Shown here: piece after piece, positions 19,525 to 29,071 of the stretch
Numbering within the stretch: the first letter of the stretch is position 1
How the letters are laid out: every line of letters starts with the position of its first letter
Assembly (NCBI GenBank): GCA_963763325.1
Contig: CAVXOL010000018.1
Location: 62,001-126,000 of the forward strand
Direction: 5' to 3'
Origin: JBBECJ01 sp963763325
Lineage (GTDB): Bacteria; Chloroflexota; Chloroflexia; Thermomicrobiales; CFX8
DNA: 64,000 nt
Program-made: the position numbers and the translations under genes
Notes under the pieces: model-generated
What the model was told of the DNA's origin: nothing
The model's database searches: none
Seen by the model: the letters and a program-made list of their open reading frames with translations, nothing else

Positions 19525-20451
19525 TCAGTCGCGATACAACCGACGCAGCAGGCCCGGAGGAGGGGCAGGATTGTCAGTCCGCTGGCGGTACGCATCATCG
19601 AGAATGTGAGCAATGTCTTCGCCATCCAGAACCCACTCAAATGGCATTGGAGCGGCGTGTGCTACGGCATCAACTTTGGCCATTCCCCAGACGATAACCG
19701 ATTGACCGAATTCGCTCAGCGCGACAGCCTCGGAAATCTGGTCGTCCAGTCGTCGGCCGAGCGCGCGCAAGAGGTCTTCGTAGCCGGTCGGTAACAGGGA
19801 TCCAGGACGCTGGCGCCGTTCACCATCCCCGCGTGCCGTAACGGCAACGAGTTGCGGAAAGTCACGATCGAGAAATTCCAGCGCTTCAGGCGTTCGTCGA
19901 TTGGGCGGCGTCCCTCGCACCAGAAAACCGCCGCCAACCTCCAGGATACTGACCCCGCGGAAATCGCCGACATCCAGTTCCCGACCGATCACACGCAGAC
20001 GATTCTGATAGGTTGGAAGTCGCAATTGATCGGACACTTCGGGTCCGACGACTATTGGTTGCGGCAATTGGCCGGTCGAGTCGACACGCAGAATGTGCCG
20101 CACATGCTGGGCGACGGTCGTTGCGAAGCCGGGCTGCTTAGGAACATAGTCGCTGACTCCGGCTCGGAAGGCCGCAATTGCGACCGCCTCCGATCCGGCG
20201 CTCGAAACCATGATGACCGGCAGATCAGGTTGGCGTTGATGAATGCGAGCCAGCCCACGGAGGCCGTCTACTCCAGGCAGATCGTAATCCAGCAGGCAAA
20301 CAGCACACGAGTGCTGCTCGAGCCAGGCAATAGCCGCTTCACATGTTTCGAAAAGGGTCGGACTTGGCAGGCCGTGGCTCGCGAACGCCTGGACCAGTCG
20401 CTGCGTAAGCAGTTGATCGTGTGCGACGAGCAGAATACCTTGCCGGCTCAC
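19525..20451 (-). CDS. Orphan response regulator with an uncharacterised C-terminal domain
   Basis: 308 residues. Residues 1-120 form a CheY-like receiver: the phosphoacceptor Asp is in CLLDYDLPGVDG, the switch Ser in VIMVSSAG, and the conserved Lys in YVPKQPGF. Residues after about 130 do not look like a DNA-binding, GGDEF or kinase domain; they contain LRVIGRELDVGDFRGVSI and an Arg-rich segment. No histidine kinase is adjacent. The C-terminal half may be a protein-interaction output domain specific to this lineage (inference). Confidence 0.75.
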   Translation of the reverse strand: MSRQGILLVAHDQLLTQRLVQAFASHGLPSPTLFETCEAAIAWLEQHSCAVCLLDYDLPGVDGLRGLARIHQRQPDLPVIMVSSAGSEAVAIAAFRAGVSDYVPKQPGFATTVAQHVRHILRVDSTGQLPQPIVVGPEVSDQLRLPTYQNRLRVIGRELDVGDFRGVSILEVGGGFLVRGTPPNRRTPEALEFLDRDFPQLVAVTARGDGERRQRPGSLLPTGYEDLLRALGRRLDDQISEAVALSEFGQSVIVWGMAKVDAVAHAAPMPFEWVLDGEDIAHILDDAYRQRTDNPAPPPGLLRRLYRD

Positions 20452-20705
20452 GATTTCTGAACACCCTCTGAACTATCGAGCATTTCGTCGACCTCGCCTG
20501 ACGAACAGTGGCCAACGGAAAGCGTACATCTTGCAATATGTTGCCATCAGGCGTTGTAAACGCAGATCACCAAAAGGTCCGGAAGATTGAGTCGGTGCCC
20601 GAAGGGTTCACGTAATCTCTCAAACCTGGCACGTCGACCAGCGGAGGGACGCTGCGCGAATCAATCACAGCCCTCAGAAAGCACGATCAATGCCGATGAT
20701 GTCAT
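20452..20705. other. Gene-free 254-base gap
   Basis: Upstream region of the response regulator and downstream region of the amidohydrolase, both on the minus strand. I see no terminator or clear promoter in it. Confidence 0.3.
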
Positions 20706-22335
20706 TCAGTTCCGAAGCTCGAGCCGATCGTCGCCAGCAAACACCTGCCTGCCTTCAACGAAGGTGGCGAGAACGCGCAACGACAGCAGTTTGGCAGGAT
20801 CGATTGCAGTCGGATCGGCGTCCAGGATCGCGAAGTCGGCGTACTTGCCCGGCTCGATGCTCCCTTTCTTCGACTCGGCGAATTCCGCCCAGGCAGCGTC
20901 GAGCGTGTAGCCCTTCAGCGCCTGCCCGATCGTCAGCGCCTCCTCCGGCTGGCGGCCCTCAGGCGGGTTACCGTGCAGATCCCTACGGGTCACTGCCTCG
21001 TAGAGACCAACTCGTGGGTCCAGCGTTTCGACGGGCCAGTCGGTTCCGATGCAGATTCGAGTGCCGAGCTTCAGGAACGATTGCCATGCGTAGGCGCCCG
21101 ACATCCGTTCGGCGCCAACCCGCGACTCGACCCAGTTCAGATCGGTAATCGCGTGGACTGGCTGGAGGGACGCGATCACGCCGAGCTGGGCAAACCGTCG
21201 CATGTCGTACTCGGTGATCACCTGCTCATGCTCGATACGGTGGCGATGGTCAGGCCAATCGTACGCCTTCGTCGCCCGCTCGATTGCGTCGAGCGCCATC
21301 TTGCAGGCGGCGTCGCCGATTGCATGAAGCGCGATCTGGATGTGGTTGCGGTGCGCTCGCTCGACGATTGGGTCGAGTTCCGCCTGTGAGATGCGAAAAA
21401 CGCCGGTGTTGTCGACGTCGTCGCTGTACGGACTCAGCATCGCCGCCGTCCGTGAGCCGAGCGTTCCGTCGAGGCTGAGCTTCAGTGCCCCGAGCTTGAT
21501 CCAGTCGTCGCCGAAACCGGTTCGCGCCCCGATCGCGATCATCGGCTCCAGAAACGGCTGCGGAACCTCCCAGCCGCGCACCAATGTGTTAATCCTCAGC
21601 GTCAGTTCTCCACGTTCCCGAAATTCTTGGAAGAGAACGATGTCTTCAGCGGGTGCGTTGTCGTGGATTCCGGTGATCCCATAGCGTGCTGCTTCGGCCA
21701 GGCCGCGCCGGAAGGCTGCCGTTCGCGCGGCGTGGTCTTCCTTCGGCAGGATGTCCTCGACCAGCTTCTTGGCCGTCTCCTGAAGGATGCCGGTCGGCTC
21801 GCCGTGTTCGTCACGAACGATTCGCCCACCGTATGGGTCTGACCGGTTAGCGTCGATCCCAGCCAATCGCAGCGCGGCGCTGTTGGCCCAGCCGACGTGC
21901 CCATCGGCGCGCCCCAGGTAGACCGGATTGTTGGGAGCAATCACGTCGAGTTCTTGCCTGGTCGGCAGGGCAACGACATCGGTGCGTTTTGTGTCATCCC
22001 AGCCACGACCAACGACCCATTCGCCAGGTTTGACCTCAGCGAGCTTTTCGGCGACTCGCCGCTGCATTTCTTCCATCGTCGTAGCTCCGGCCAGGCGAAC
22101 TCTGCCCAGCGTCAGGCTTCCGCTGACGAAGTGCGTATGAGCGTCGATGAATTCCCGGCATCAGCGTCGCGCCGTCCAGATCGATGACTCGTGTCGCTGA
22201 ACCGCGCAACCCCGCCAATTCCTCATTGCTGCCAACGGCCAGAATTTTCCCGTCGCGGACGGCGACCGATTCAGCATGCGGCCTGCCGGCGTCGATCGTC
22301 AGCACACGCCCGTTGATAAACAGCAGATCGACCAT
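20706..22335 (-). CDS. YtcJ-type metal-dependent amidohydrolase, frameshifted
   Basis: Amidohydrolase_3 family protein of about 540 residues; family members hydrolyse C-N bonds in amides or cyclic substrates. ATG 22335 (GGGAG upstream) gives MVDLLFINGRVLTIDAG. The sequence reads to LMPG, then one extra base in GAATTC (about 22152) shifts the frame; removing it restores GFIDAHTHF, the metal-binding motif, and the rest of the protein, including LSLDGTLGSRTA, HAIGDAA, HRIEH and IGTDWPVE. All metal ligands are present across the break. Neighbours are amino-acid-metabolism genes. Substrate unknown. Confidence 0.85.
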
Positions 22336-22429
22336 CACCACGTCTCCCGCCACGTCAACACCGGTCCAGCCATCTGAGAACAGCATACCCGAGAAATGTT
22401 GCCTCTTCCCGGACGCCACCGGACCGCGC

Positions 22430-22435
22430 TACAAT
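22430..22435 (+). promoter_or_regulatory. Possible -10 of the Lrp-like gene
   Basis: TACAAT preceded by CGC, about 92 bases before the regulator start, lying between divergent genes. No convincing -35 at the right distance. Confidence 0.25.
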
Positions 22436-22526
22436 GCGCCCCGCCGGCCAACGATGTTCGAATCGACGTCGACATCCGCGCTGGCGGGGTCTGAATTTGG
22501 GGTAGTGTGGCGAGGAGCGAGCGCGC

Positions 22527-23073
22527 ATGACGCGAGTGGTTGATGACCTCGATCGCGCGATCATCCAGCGCCTGCAACGCGATGGCCGGATGTCGAGCGC
22601 CCAGATCGCGCGTGACCTGCGCGTTGCCGAGCGCACGGTTCGGGCGCGGATCGACCGGCTCGTGAGCGATAACGTCATCCGGCTTGTCGCGAGCGTCGTC
22701 CCGTCAACCGTCGGCTTCGCGGTCACTGCCGATGTCTTTCTTGAGATCGAAGCCGGCCGGGTCCACGAGATCGCGCACCAGATCGCCGCCCGGCCCGAGG
22801 TCGGCTACGTCGGGCTCTCGACCGGCGACCGTGACATCTCGATACAGATCCACGCCCAATCCGTCGAGCAGCTCTACGACTTCGTCAGCAACGAGCTCGG
22901 AAACATGTCCGGCGTCGTGCAGGACGAACACCTTCATCATTCCGAGGATCATCAAGAGCCACTTCGATTTCGTCGGTCCCAACATGCTGGTTGACGATAC
23001 CGACGAACAGCCGGACGGCGCGAACAGGGAGAGTGCGGTGCCAGCGGAAGGCATCGCCGACACGGTCGCATAA
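22527..23073 (+). CDS. Lrp/AsnC-family transcriptional regulator, frameshifted near the C-terminus
   Basis: N-terminal winged helix (LDRAIIQRLQRDGRMSSAQIARDL) plus an AsnC/RAM ligand-binding domain, so a probable amino-acid-responsive regulator. The first frame ends as nonsense (HHSEDHQEP...); one frame over the normal RAM C-terminus appears (TNTFIIPRIIKSHFDF) and continues to 23073. The break is at about 22920 (GTGCAGGACG; dropping one G restores it). It directly precedes an aminotransferase and an M20 deacylase on the same strand and probably controls them. Confidence 0.8.
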
Positions 23074-23091
23074 CGTCGAAAGGAGGGTCGA

Positions 23092-24415
23092 ATGGTCGAC
23101 ACAGGTATCGCGTAACCGGGAACTGGTCGATCGCGCGCAAGCCGCACTCGGCGGTAGCCTGGGGGCGTTGTTTCTCCCCGACGATCTGTCAGTCATCGTC
23201 GATCGTGCGGCGGGCGCCTACCTCTACGACGTGGACGGCCGCCGCTACATTGACTATTTGCTCGGCTCGGGGCCAATGCTACTCGGTCACGCACCGCCGG
23301 AGATTGTCGAGGTCGTCCAGGAGCAGGTCGCCAAAGGGCTTTCCTACTTCACGATGAGCGAGAAGATCGTCGAGTTCGCTGAACGCATCATCGAGATCGT
23401 CCCCTGCGCCGAGCAGGTGCGATTCGTCTCGACTGGCACCGAAGCGACGTTCCACGCTCTGCGGATCGCGCGCGCCTACACTGACAAGCCGAAGGTGCTG
23501 AAGTTCGAGGGTGGCTTCCACGGCGTCCACGACTACGCGCTGATGAGTGCCCATTCTCAGAAGCAGACAGACTACCCGACGCCGATTCCTGACTCGAAGG
23601 GCATTCCTCGCTCGGTCGAATCAAACGTCGTCATCTCGTGCTGGAATGATGTCGAGCTCACCGAGGAGATCGTCCGCGCCCACCGTGACGAACTGGCCGC
23701 CATCATTTGTGAGCCATTGCAGCGCGCACTGGTTCCGGCGCCCGGCTTCCTCAAGGAACTGCGGCGGATCGCGGACGAGAACGATGTCCTGCTCATCTTC
23801 GACGAAGTCGTGACCGGCTTCCGGCTCGCCCTCGGTGGCGCTCAGGAGAAGTACGGCGTCATCCCCGACCTCGCAGCGCTCGGCAAGGCAATGTCGGCCG
23901 GCTACCCGATGGCAGCCGTCGCTGGACGCAGAGAGATCCTCGACGTTACGATCCCGAATCGCTCGGTCGATGGTGTCGTCAGGATGGGCGGCACGATGAG
24001 CGGCAACCCGGTCGGAGCGGTCGCCGGACTGAAGTCGATCGAGATCCTGAGCCGAGACGGCGTCTACGAGCGGCTATACGACACTGCCGACCGGCTGAAG
24101 AACGCGTTGCGGGCATTGGCCGTCGAACGTGACCTGGAGATCCAGGTTCTCGGCGAAGGTCCGGTCTTCCAGATGCTCTTCGCCAGCCGGCCGGTCCTCG
24201 ATTACCCCGACTTCCTGGCCGCTGATCGCGAGAAATCGCGCCAGTTTGGTCTCGAATGTATCCGCCGCGGCGTCACGACGACGCCTGGTGAGAAGTTCTA
24301 CGTTTCGCTCGCCCATAGCGACGAAGACGTTGAAGAGACGATCGCTGTCTTCGCCGAAGCATTTGATGCGCTCATTGATTGGGACGCGGGACGTGGGACT
24401 CGGAGCACCACCTAA
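23092..24415 (+). CDS. Class III PLP-dependent aminotransferase (glutamate-1-semialdehyde mutase-like)
   Basis: About 440 residues. PLP-enzyme hallmarks: GTEATFHALRIARAYT, FEGGFHGVHD, IFDEVVTGFR, the Schiff-base Lys in ALGKAMSAGYP, and GTMSGNPVGAVAGL. It resembles HemL, but no other heme gene is nearby; with an Lrp regulator upstream and a deacylase downstream, an amino-acid aminotransferase or mutase is more likely. AAAGGAGG precedes ATG 23092, but that frame stops after eight codons (MVDTGIA); homology (RNRELVDRAQAAL) is one frame over, so a small indel within about 23095-23115 is inferred. The long upstream in-frame TTG (22991) is not credible. Confidence 0.85.
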
Positions 24416-24445
24416 TCTGCGTCCCGTACACGAAAGGAACCCTGT

Positions 24446-25717
24446 TTGTCACTCGCGAACCGACTCGAAATTCCTGCTGATCTAGACGCCTGGCTGCGTG
24501 AAACGCGTCGGATGATCCACATGCGGCCGGAATTGCTCTGCGAAGAGCATCAGACATCCGAACTGGTCCAGAAGCACCTGACCGAGCTTGGCGTCTCGTT
24601 CCGTAAGGGCGTCGGCGGCGATGGCCGGCCACTGTACATGTCGCCTGAGTCAATCGAACGTGCCGGAATCAAGACGTTCCCATCGACCGGCGGAACCGGC
24701 GTGCTAGGGGAGGTCAAAGGGACGCGCGGCAAGGGCGAGGGGAAGGTCGTCCTGTTGCGAGCCGACATGGATGCGCTGCCGATTGATGAGATCAGCGACG
24801 TACCGTATAAGTCTCAGACACCCGGCAAAATGCACGCTTGCGGCCACGATCTCCACACGACGATTCTGCTCGGTGTCGCCGAGGTGCTATCCGGGATGAC
24901 CGACACGTTCGACGGAACCGTCAAGCTGATGTTTCAGCCCGGCGAGGAAGGAGCCGGTGGCGCCGTCGCCATGATCCACGACGGTATCCTCGAGAATCCG
25001 CCGGTGGATGCCGCCTTCGCCGTCCACGTATCGAGCGAGATGACACCGGGCAACGTCTCGCTCGGCGCCGGGCCACACGCAGCGGCTGCCGACTTCTTCG
25101 AGATTCACGTCACCGGCAAGGGCGGACATGCCGCATTCCCACACACGACGGTCGACACGACGCTCGTCGCTGCCCACATCCTGATCGCGCTCCAGTCGCT
25201 CGTAGCGCGCGAAGTCGACCCGCTCGAAACGGCCGTCGTGACGGTCGGCGCGATCCACGCCGGTCAGGCCGGCAATGTCATCCCACAGACAGCCACGATG
25301 ACCGGCACGGTTCGAACCTATAACCCGGCGATCCGCGACCATATAGAGAGCCGGATGCAGGAGCTCGCATCCTCGGTCGCCGCCGGGTTCCGGGCCACTG
25401 CGGAAGTCGTCTATCTGCGCGGCTACCCGCCGATGATCAACGATCCGGAGATGACGGCGTTCGCCCAATCGGTCGCCGAGGAACTACTTGGCGACGACCA
25501 TGTTCATTACGGCAAGCCGATCATGGCCGGAGAAGACCTCGCCTACGTCCTCGACAAGGTTCCAGGCTGCATGATCAGCCTTGGAACCGGAAATCCCGAG
25601 CGCGGCTTCATCTACCCACCGCACCACCCACGCTTCGACGCCGACGAGGATGCCCTCGCCGTCGGCGTCCGTCTCCTGAGTGGAATCGCGCTGCGTTACC
25701 TCGACGCAGACGTGTAA
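24446..25717 (+). CDS. M20-family amidohydrolase (N-acyl amino acid / hippurate hydrolase type)
   Basis: A 423-residue cytoplasmic metallo-deacylase that probably frees amino acids from N-acyl or carbamoyl conjugates. Metal-binding and catalytic motifs: LLRADMDALPI, MHACGHDLHTTILLG, QPGEEGAGGA, and the dimerisation/substrate segment GKGGHAAFPHTTVD; the distal metal ligand is in the MAGEDLAYVL region. The TTG at 24446 is about 30 bases after the aminotransferase, so the three genes look co-transcribed. The N-terminal third has an unusual insertion around GDGRPLYMSPES. Confidence 0.9.
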   Translation: MSLANRLEIPADLDAWLRETRRMIHMRPELLCEEHQTSELVQKHLTELGVSFRKGVGGDGRPLYMSPESIERAGIKTFPSTGGTGVLGEVKGTRGKGEGKVVLLRADMDALPIDEISDVPYKSQTPGKMHACGHDLHTTILLGVAEVLSGMTDTFDGTVKLMFQPGEEGAGGAVAMIHDGILENPPVDAAFAVHVSSEMTPGNVSLGAGPHAAAADFFEIHVTGKGGHAAFPHTTVDTTLVAAHILIALQSLVAREVDPLETAVVTVGAIHAGQAGNVIPQTATMTGTVRTYNPAIRDHIESRMQELASSVAAGFRATAEVVYLRGYPPMINDPEMTAFAQSVAEELLGDDHVHYGKPIMAGEDLAYVLDKVPGCMISLGTGNPERGFIYPPHHPRFDADEDALAVGVRLLSGIALRYLDADV

Positions 25718-25800
25718 CGCGGCGGTCGGGCGACGGGAATTGAGGACTGGTTTCCTACTGACCACTCCCGATTCCGGTCTCCCGATCCCCACCCAAATCG

Positions 25801-25819
25801 TGTACGATTAGTCCGTACA
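25801..25819 (+). promoter_or_regulatory. Inverted repeat upstream of nfeD-flotillin
   Basis: TGTACG-N7-CGTACA, a perfect 6-base dyad, about 90 bases before the nfeD start. A third related half site (CCGTACGG) lies at about 25836-25843. Looks like a repressor or activator operator; no regulator gene is adjacent. Confidence 0.4.
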
Positions 25820-25906
25820 GATTCGCTGTAGCGCACCGTACGGGATGTCGTGGATCAGCCGCGCCTCCGCTGCCCTACCTCCGGTACGCACCGGTCGGAG
25901 CCTCTC

Positions 25907-26458
25907 ATGCTACTCTATTTCGCCATCGCATTGATCGGGACACTGTTCCTGATCCTGTCGGCTGTGCTTGGAGAAGTGTTCGACTTTTTCGGCGATGCCG
26001 ACGCAGACATTGACGGTGGTGTCAGTCCGTTGTCGGGCAAAGTTCTCGCTACGGCCATGACGGCCTTCGGAGCAACCGGGATGATCACCCAGTACTACGA
26101 CTGGGGCCCGCTCCTGAGTGCCGTGACAGCGGCTGTGTCAGCCATGTTCCTCGGAGCGGCCGCCTGGTGGGGCATCTCGGCCCTGCAGAGTCAGACAGGT
26201 TCGACCGACACGGTCGTCTCGTCGATGCGCGGTCGCAATGCACAGGTCACTGTCGCGATTCCAGCCGGCTCGATCGGTGAGGTGCAACTATCGTCGATTA
26301 CCGGAACCAGCCACATGTCGGCCCGGGCTGTCGATGGTACGAGCATACCGGCCGGCACCTCAGTTCGCGTCGTTGAGTCCTCCGGTTCCATCCTGCTGGT
26401 TGAGCAGATGGATCATCGCCAGGTCACCACGACCGAGGCGCAGAGAGTTAAGGGGTAG
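25907..26458 (+). CDS. NfeD-like membrane protein
   Basis: 183 residues with an N-terminal membrane helix (YFAIALIGTLFLILSAVL), an acidic loop (DADADIDGG), further hydrophobic segments, and a C-terminal beta-rich OB-like domain (GRNAQVTVAIPAGSIGEVQL). It sits two bases ahead of a flotillin gene, the standard partnership in which NfeD-like proteins help organise flotillin membrane domains. ATG 25907 has GGAG upstream; the longer in-frame extension to 25850 is not supported. Confidence 0.85.
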   Translation: MLLYFAIALIGTLFLILSAVLGEVFDFFGDADADIDGGVSPLSGKVLATAMTAFGATGMITQYYDWGPLLSAVTAAVSAMFLGAAAWWGISALQSQTGSTDTVVSSMRGRNAQVTVAIPAGSIGEVQLSSITGTSHMSARAVDGTSIPAGTSVRVVESSGSILLVEQMDHRQVTTTEAQRVKG

Positions 26459-26460
26459 CG

Positions 26461-28116
26461 ATGGAATTCCTGGGAATTACCGTCGGCGTCGTATTTTTCC
26501 TGATCGTCATCGCGGCGCTGATCGCGATCGTCAGCAGGAACATCATCAAGGTGCCGCCCAGCACCGTCGCGATCTTCTCTGGCCGCAAGCGGCAGGAGAT
26601 TGACCCAAACACGGGTCAGAAGGTCACCGTCGGTTACCGAATCATCAAGGGTGGGTCCGGCGTTCGGATTCCGATTCTCGAACGGGTTGACTACCTCTCG
26701 CTCAACGTCATCACGATCCCGCTCAAGATCTCATCCGCCTACACCAAAGAGGGCGTCCCGGTTTCTGTTGATGCCGTCGCCAACGTCAAGATCGGTACCG
26801 ACAACATCGCCATCGGCAACGCGATCGAGCGCTTCCTTGGGATGCCACCCGAGCAGATCAAGAACGTTATCTTCCAGACGATGGAGGGTCACCTTCGCTC
26901 AATCCTCGGCACCTTGACGGTCGAGGAGATCAACACCGACCGCCAGGCTTTCGCCCAGCGGATGACCGCCGAATCCGCCCAGGACCTTGAGCGGATGGGC
27001 ATCGACATCGATGTCCTGACGGTCCAGCAGATCAGCGACCCGAATGGCTATCTCGATGCACTCGGCCAGAGCCGAACGGCCGAAGTCAAGCGTGACGCCG
27101 AGATTGGCCGCGCCGAGGCCGACCGTGACGCACGCACCCGTTCCGCAGCCGCACTCCAACTCGCGTCAACCGCCGAAGCCCGAGCCGAGGCCGAGATCGC
27201 GAGCGCCCAGCGAGACACGCGCGTCGCTAAGGCTACTTATGAAGCGTCGGTTCGTGCCGAGGAAGCCCGCGCCGCTCAGGCCGGCCCGCTGGCCGAAGCC
27301 GAGTCGCAGCGACAGGTCGTCGTTGCCCAGCAGAACGTCGAACTCTCACGAACCGAAGCAGCCATCGCCGTCCAGGAGATGGAAGCTCGCCGCAAGGAGC
27401 GCGAACTCGAAGCGACTGTCCTCAAGCAGGCCGAGGCCGAACGGCAGGCGACCATCATCACTGCCGAGGGTGCCAAGCAGGCATCGATCCTCAAGGCCGA
27501 AGGTGAGCAGCAGGCCATCATCACCCGCGCGCAGGCGCAGTCGCGTGAATTGGAGTTGATCGGTTCCGGCGAGGCGTCTCGCGTACGCCAGGAAGGTGTC
27601 GCCGACGCCGACGCCAAGAAGGCACTCGCAGAAGCAACCCGCGCGGAGCTGATCGCCCAGGCGGAAGGCTCCCGCGCGAAGCTGTTGGCCGAGGCCGAAG
27701 GTAAGCGTGCCAACCTGCTGGCAGAGGCTGAAGGTAAGACACGCCTGGCCGAAGCACTCAACGCCTACGGTCCCGAAGCGATTCAACTGCTGATGTACCA
27801 GTCCTTCATGGAGCAACTGCCGAAGGTCGTCGAAGCCGCCGCAATGCCGCTCTCGACGATCGACAAGGTCGTCCTGATCGACGGTGGTGGTGGCAACGGC
27901 AGCAACGGACACGACGGCTCCGGCACGCTCGGTCGCTACGCCAGTGAGCTACCGCTGATGGTCGAGCGGATGACTGAGAGCTTCGCCGCAGTGACCGGCA
28001 TCGACCTCAAACAGATGGTCCAGAACCACACCGGGACTCCCGCGGAAGAGCCGAATGGCCGGACTGTCATCAACCCGGAAACGCGCGCCGTCTCGACGAT
28101 TAATTCCGACGACTGA
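26461..28116 (+). CDS. Flotillin (SPFH-domain membrane scaffold)
   Basis: 551 residues: an N-terminal membrane anchor (residues 4-25), an SPFH/band-7 domain (about 30-215), a long Ala/Glu-rich coiled coil (about 215-440) with EAEGK repeats, and a Gly-rich linker followed by a helical C-terminus. Flotillins scaffold ordered membrane microdomains and influence secretion, signalling and envelope stress. It follows nfeD immediately and ends before a strong terminator, so the two genes are a complete operon. Confidence 0.93.
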   Translation: MEFLGITVGVVFFLIVIAALIAIVSRNIIKVPPSTVAIFSGRKRQEIDPNTGQKVTVGYRIIKGGSGVRIPILERVDYLSLNVITIPLKISSAYTKEGVPVSVDAVANVKIGTDNIAIGNAIERFLGMPPEQIKNVIFQTMEGHLRSILGTLTVEEINTDRQAFAQRMTAESAQDLERMGIDIDVLTVQQISDPNGYLDALGQSRTAEVKRDAEIGRAEADRDARTRSAAALQLASTAEARAEAEIASAQRDTRVAKATYEASVRAEEARAAQAGPLAEAESQRQVVVAQQNVELSRTEAAIAVQEMEARRKERELEATVLKQAEAERQATIITAEGAKQASILKAEGEQQAIITRAQAQSRELELIGSGEASRVRQEGVADADAKKALAEATRAELIAQAEGSRAKLLAEAEGKRANLLAEAEGKTRLAEALNAYGPEAIQLLMYQSFMEQLPKVVEAAAMPLSTIDKVVLIDGGGGNGSNGHDGSGTLGRYASELPLMVERMTESFAAVTGIDLKQMVQNHTGTPAEEPNGRTVINPETRAVSTINSDD

Positions 28117-28140
28117 CGTACCATCAATCGATATGACCTA

Positions 28141-28173
28141 CGACGAGGCCGGCTGCAGGAGCCGGCCTCGTCG
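28141..28173 (+). terminator. Terminator of the nfeD-flotillin operon
   Basis: A perfect 13-base-pair stem (28141-28153 with 28161-28173) with a 7-base loop, 25 bases after the flotillin stop, followed by TTT. It may also serve the convergent RidA gene. Confidence 0.75.
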
Positions 28174-28195
28174 TTTCTGGCAAACCGCAGTGAAA

Positions 28196-28654
28196 TCACT
28201 CCACTTCGAGGATCATCTCAATCTCAACCGGAATCTGGCCAGGCAGCGCGGCCATTCCGACCGCTGAGCGCGCGTGGCGGCCGTTCTCACCAAACAGCTC
28301 GACCATCAGGTCCGAAAAGCCGTTGATCACCTTTGGCTGGTCGCCAAAATCCGGCGCAGAGTTCACCATCCCGAGGACCTTCACGACCCGCTTGATCCGG
28401 TCGAGGTCGCCAAGCGCCTCCTTCGCCGACGCGAGCAGGTTCAGCGTCGTCGAACGCGCCGCCTCATACGCTTCCTCGATCGAGACATCTGAACCAACCT
28501 TGCCGGCATAAACCGGGACGCCAGTCCGATTCGGTCCATGACCCGCCATGAACAGCAGGTTCCCGACCTGCACATACCGCAGGTAGTTCGCAATTGGCGC
28601 CGGCGCATCCGGAAGCTCGAGACCCAGTTCCTTCAGCCGTTCTTCGACCTTCAT
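28196..28654 (-). CDS. RidA/YjgF-family protein
   Basis: A 152-residue RidA-superfamily protein. Canonical RidA deaminates reactive enamine/imine intermediates from PLP enzymes. The start ATG 28654 follows GGGAGGT. FMAGHGPNRTG, an Arg in GRHARSAVGMAALPG and the C-terminal PVEIEMILEVE match the fold. It is longer than E. coli RidA (128) and closer to the YjgH-type subgroup, whose activity is less certain. Several PLP and deaminase genes lie nearby. Confidence 0.88.
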   Translation of the reverse strand: MKVEERLKELGLELPDAPAPIANYLRYVQVGNLLFMAGHGPNRTGVPVYAGKVGSDVSIEEAYEAARSTTLNLLASAKEALGDLDRIKRVVKVLGMVNSAPDFGDQPKVINGFSDLMVELFGENGRHARSAVGMAALPGQIPVEIEMILEVE

Positions 28655-28735
28655 CCCGCACCTCCCACGTCTGATCGTCACAACACATGGGCTATCTTCG
28701 CCGACCCGTAGGACCAGCGCAACGACGTGGAGATA

Positions 28736-29071
28736 TTACCGAGGTGCGGTGAGCAGAAGGAATCCAACAACGGTGCTGAAGAGGAAGACAGCCGGAAGGA
28801 AGATCAGGTACGCCGACCGGGCCTGTCGGACGACCCGCATCGTCACGATACGGTACCCGAGAAAGGTGATGGCAAGCGTTGCTGCAATCAGCAGCACTCC
28901 AGCCAGTACATAGAATGGCCCTCGAAAGATATCGATCGCATCCGGAAACGGCCAGGTTCGGAGCATCGCGACGTCGAACAGAGCCAGCAACACGGTCACG
29001 ATCGCAGCCCAGCGTCCGATCTGGCGGACCAGCAGCTGGTCGATATCGGGACGCTCTGCGATCTCCGTCAT
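28736..29071 (-). CDS. Small three-helix membrane protein
   Basis: 111 residues with about three hydrophobic helices (residues 22-38, 50-70, 88-107). No recognised family. Its ATG overlaps the stop of adenine deaminase (ATGA), so it is translationally coupled to that enzyme; a link to purine uptake or to the membrane is possible but unproven. Confidence 0.6.
   Translation of the reverse strand: MTEIAERPDIDQLLVRQIGRWAAIVTVLLALFDVAMLRTWPFPDAIDIFRGPFYVLAGVLLIAATLAITFLGYRIVTMRVVRQARSAYLIFLPAVFLFSTVVGFLLLTAPR

Noticed and set aside
22991..23091. N-terminal extension of the class III aminotransferase
   Set aside because: It overlaps the repaired end of the Lrp-like gene and has no homology; the ribosome site points to ATG 23092 with a nearby indel.
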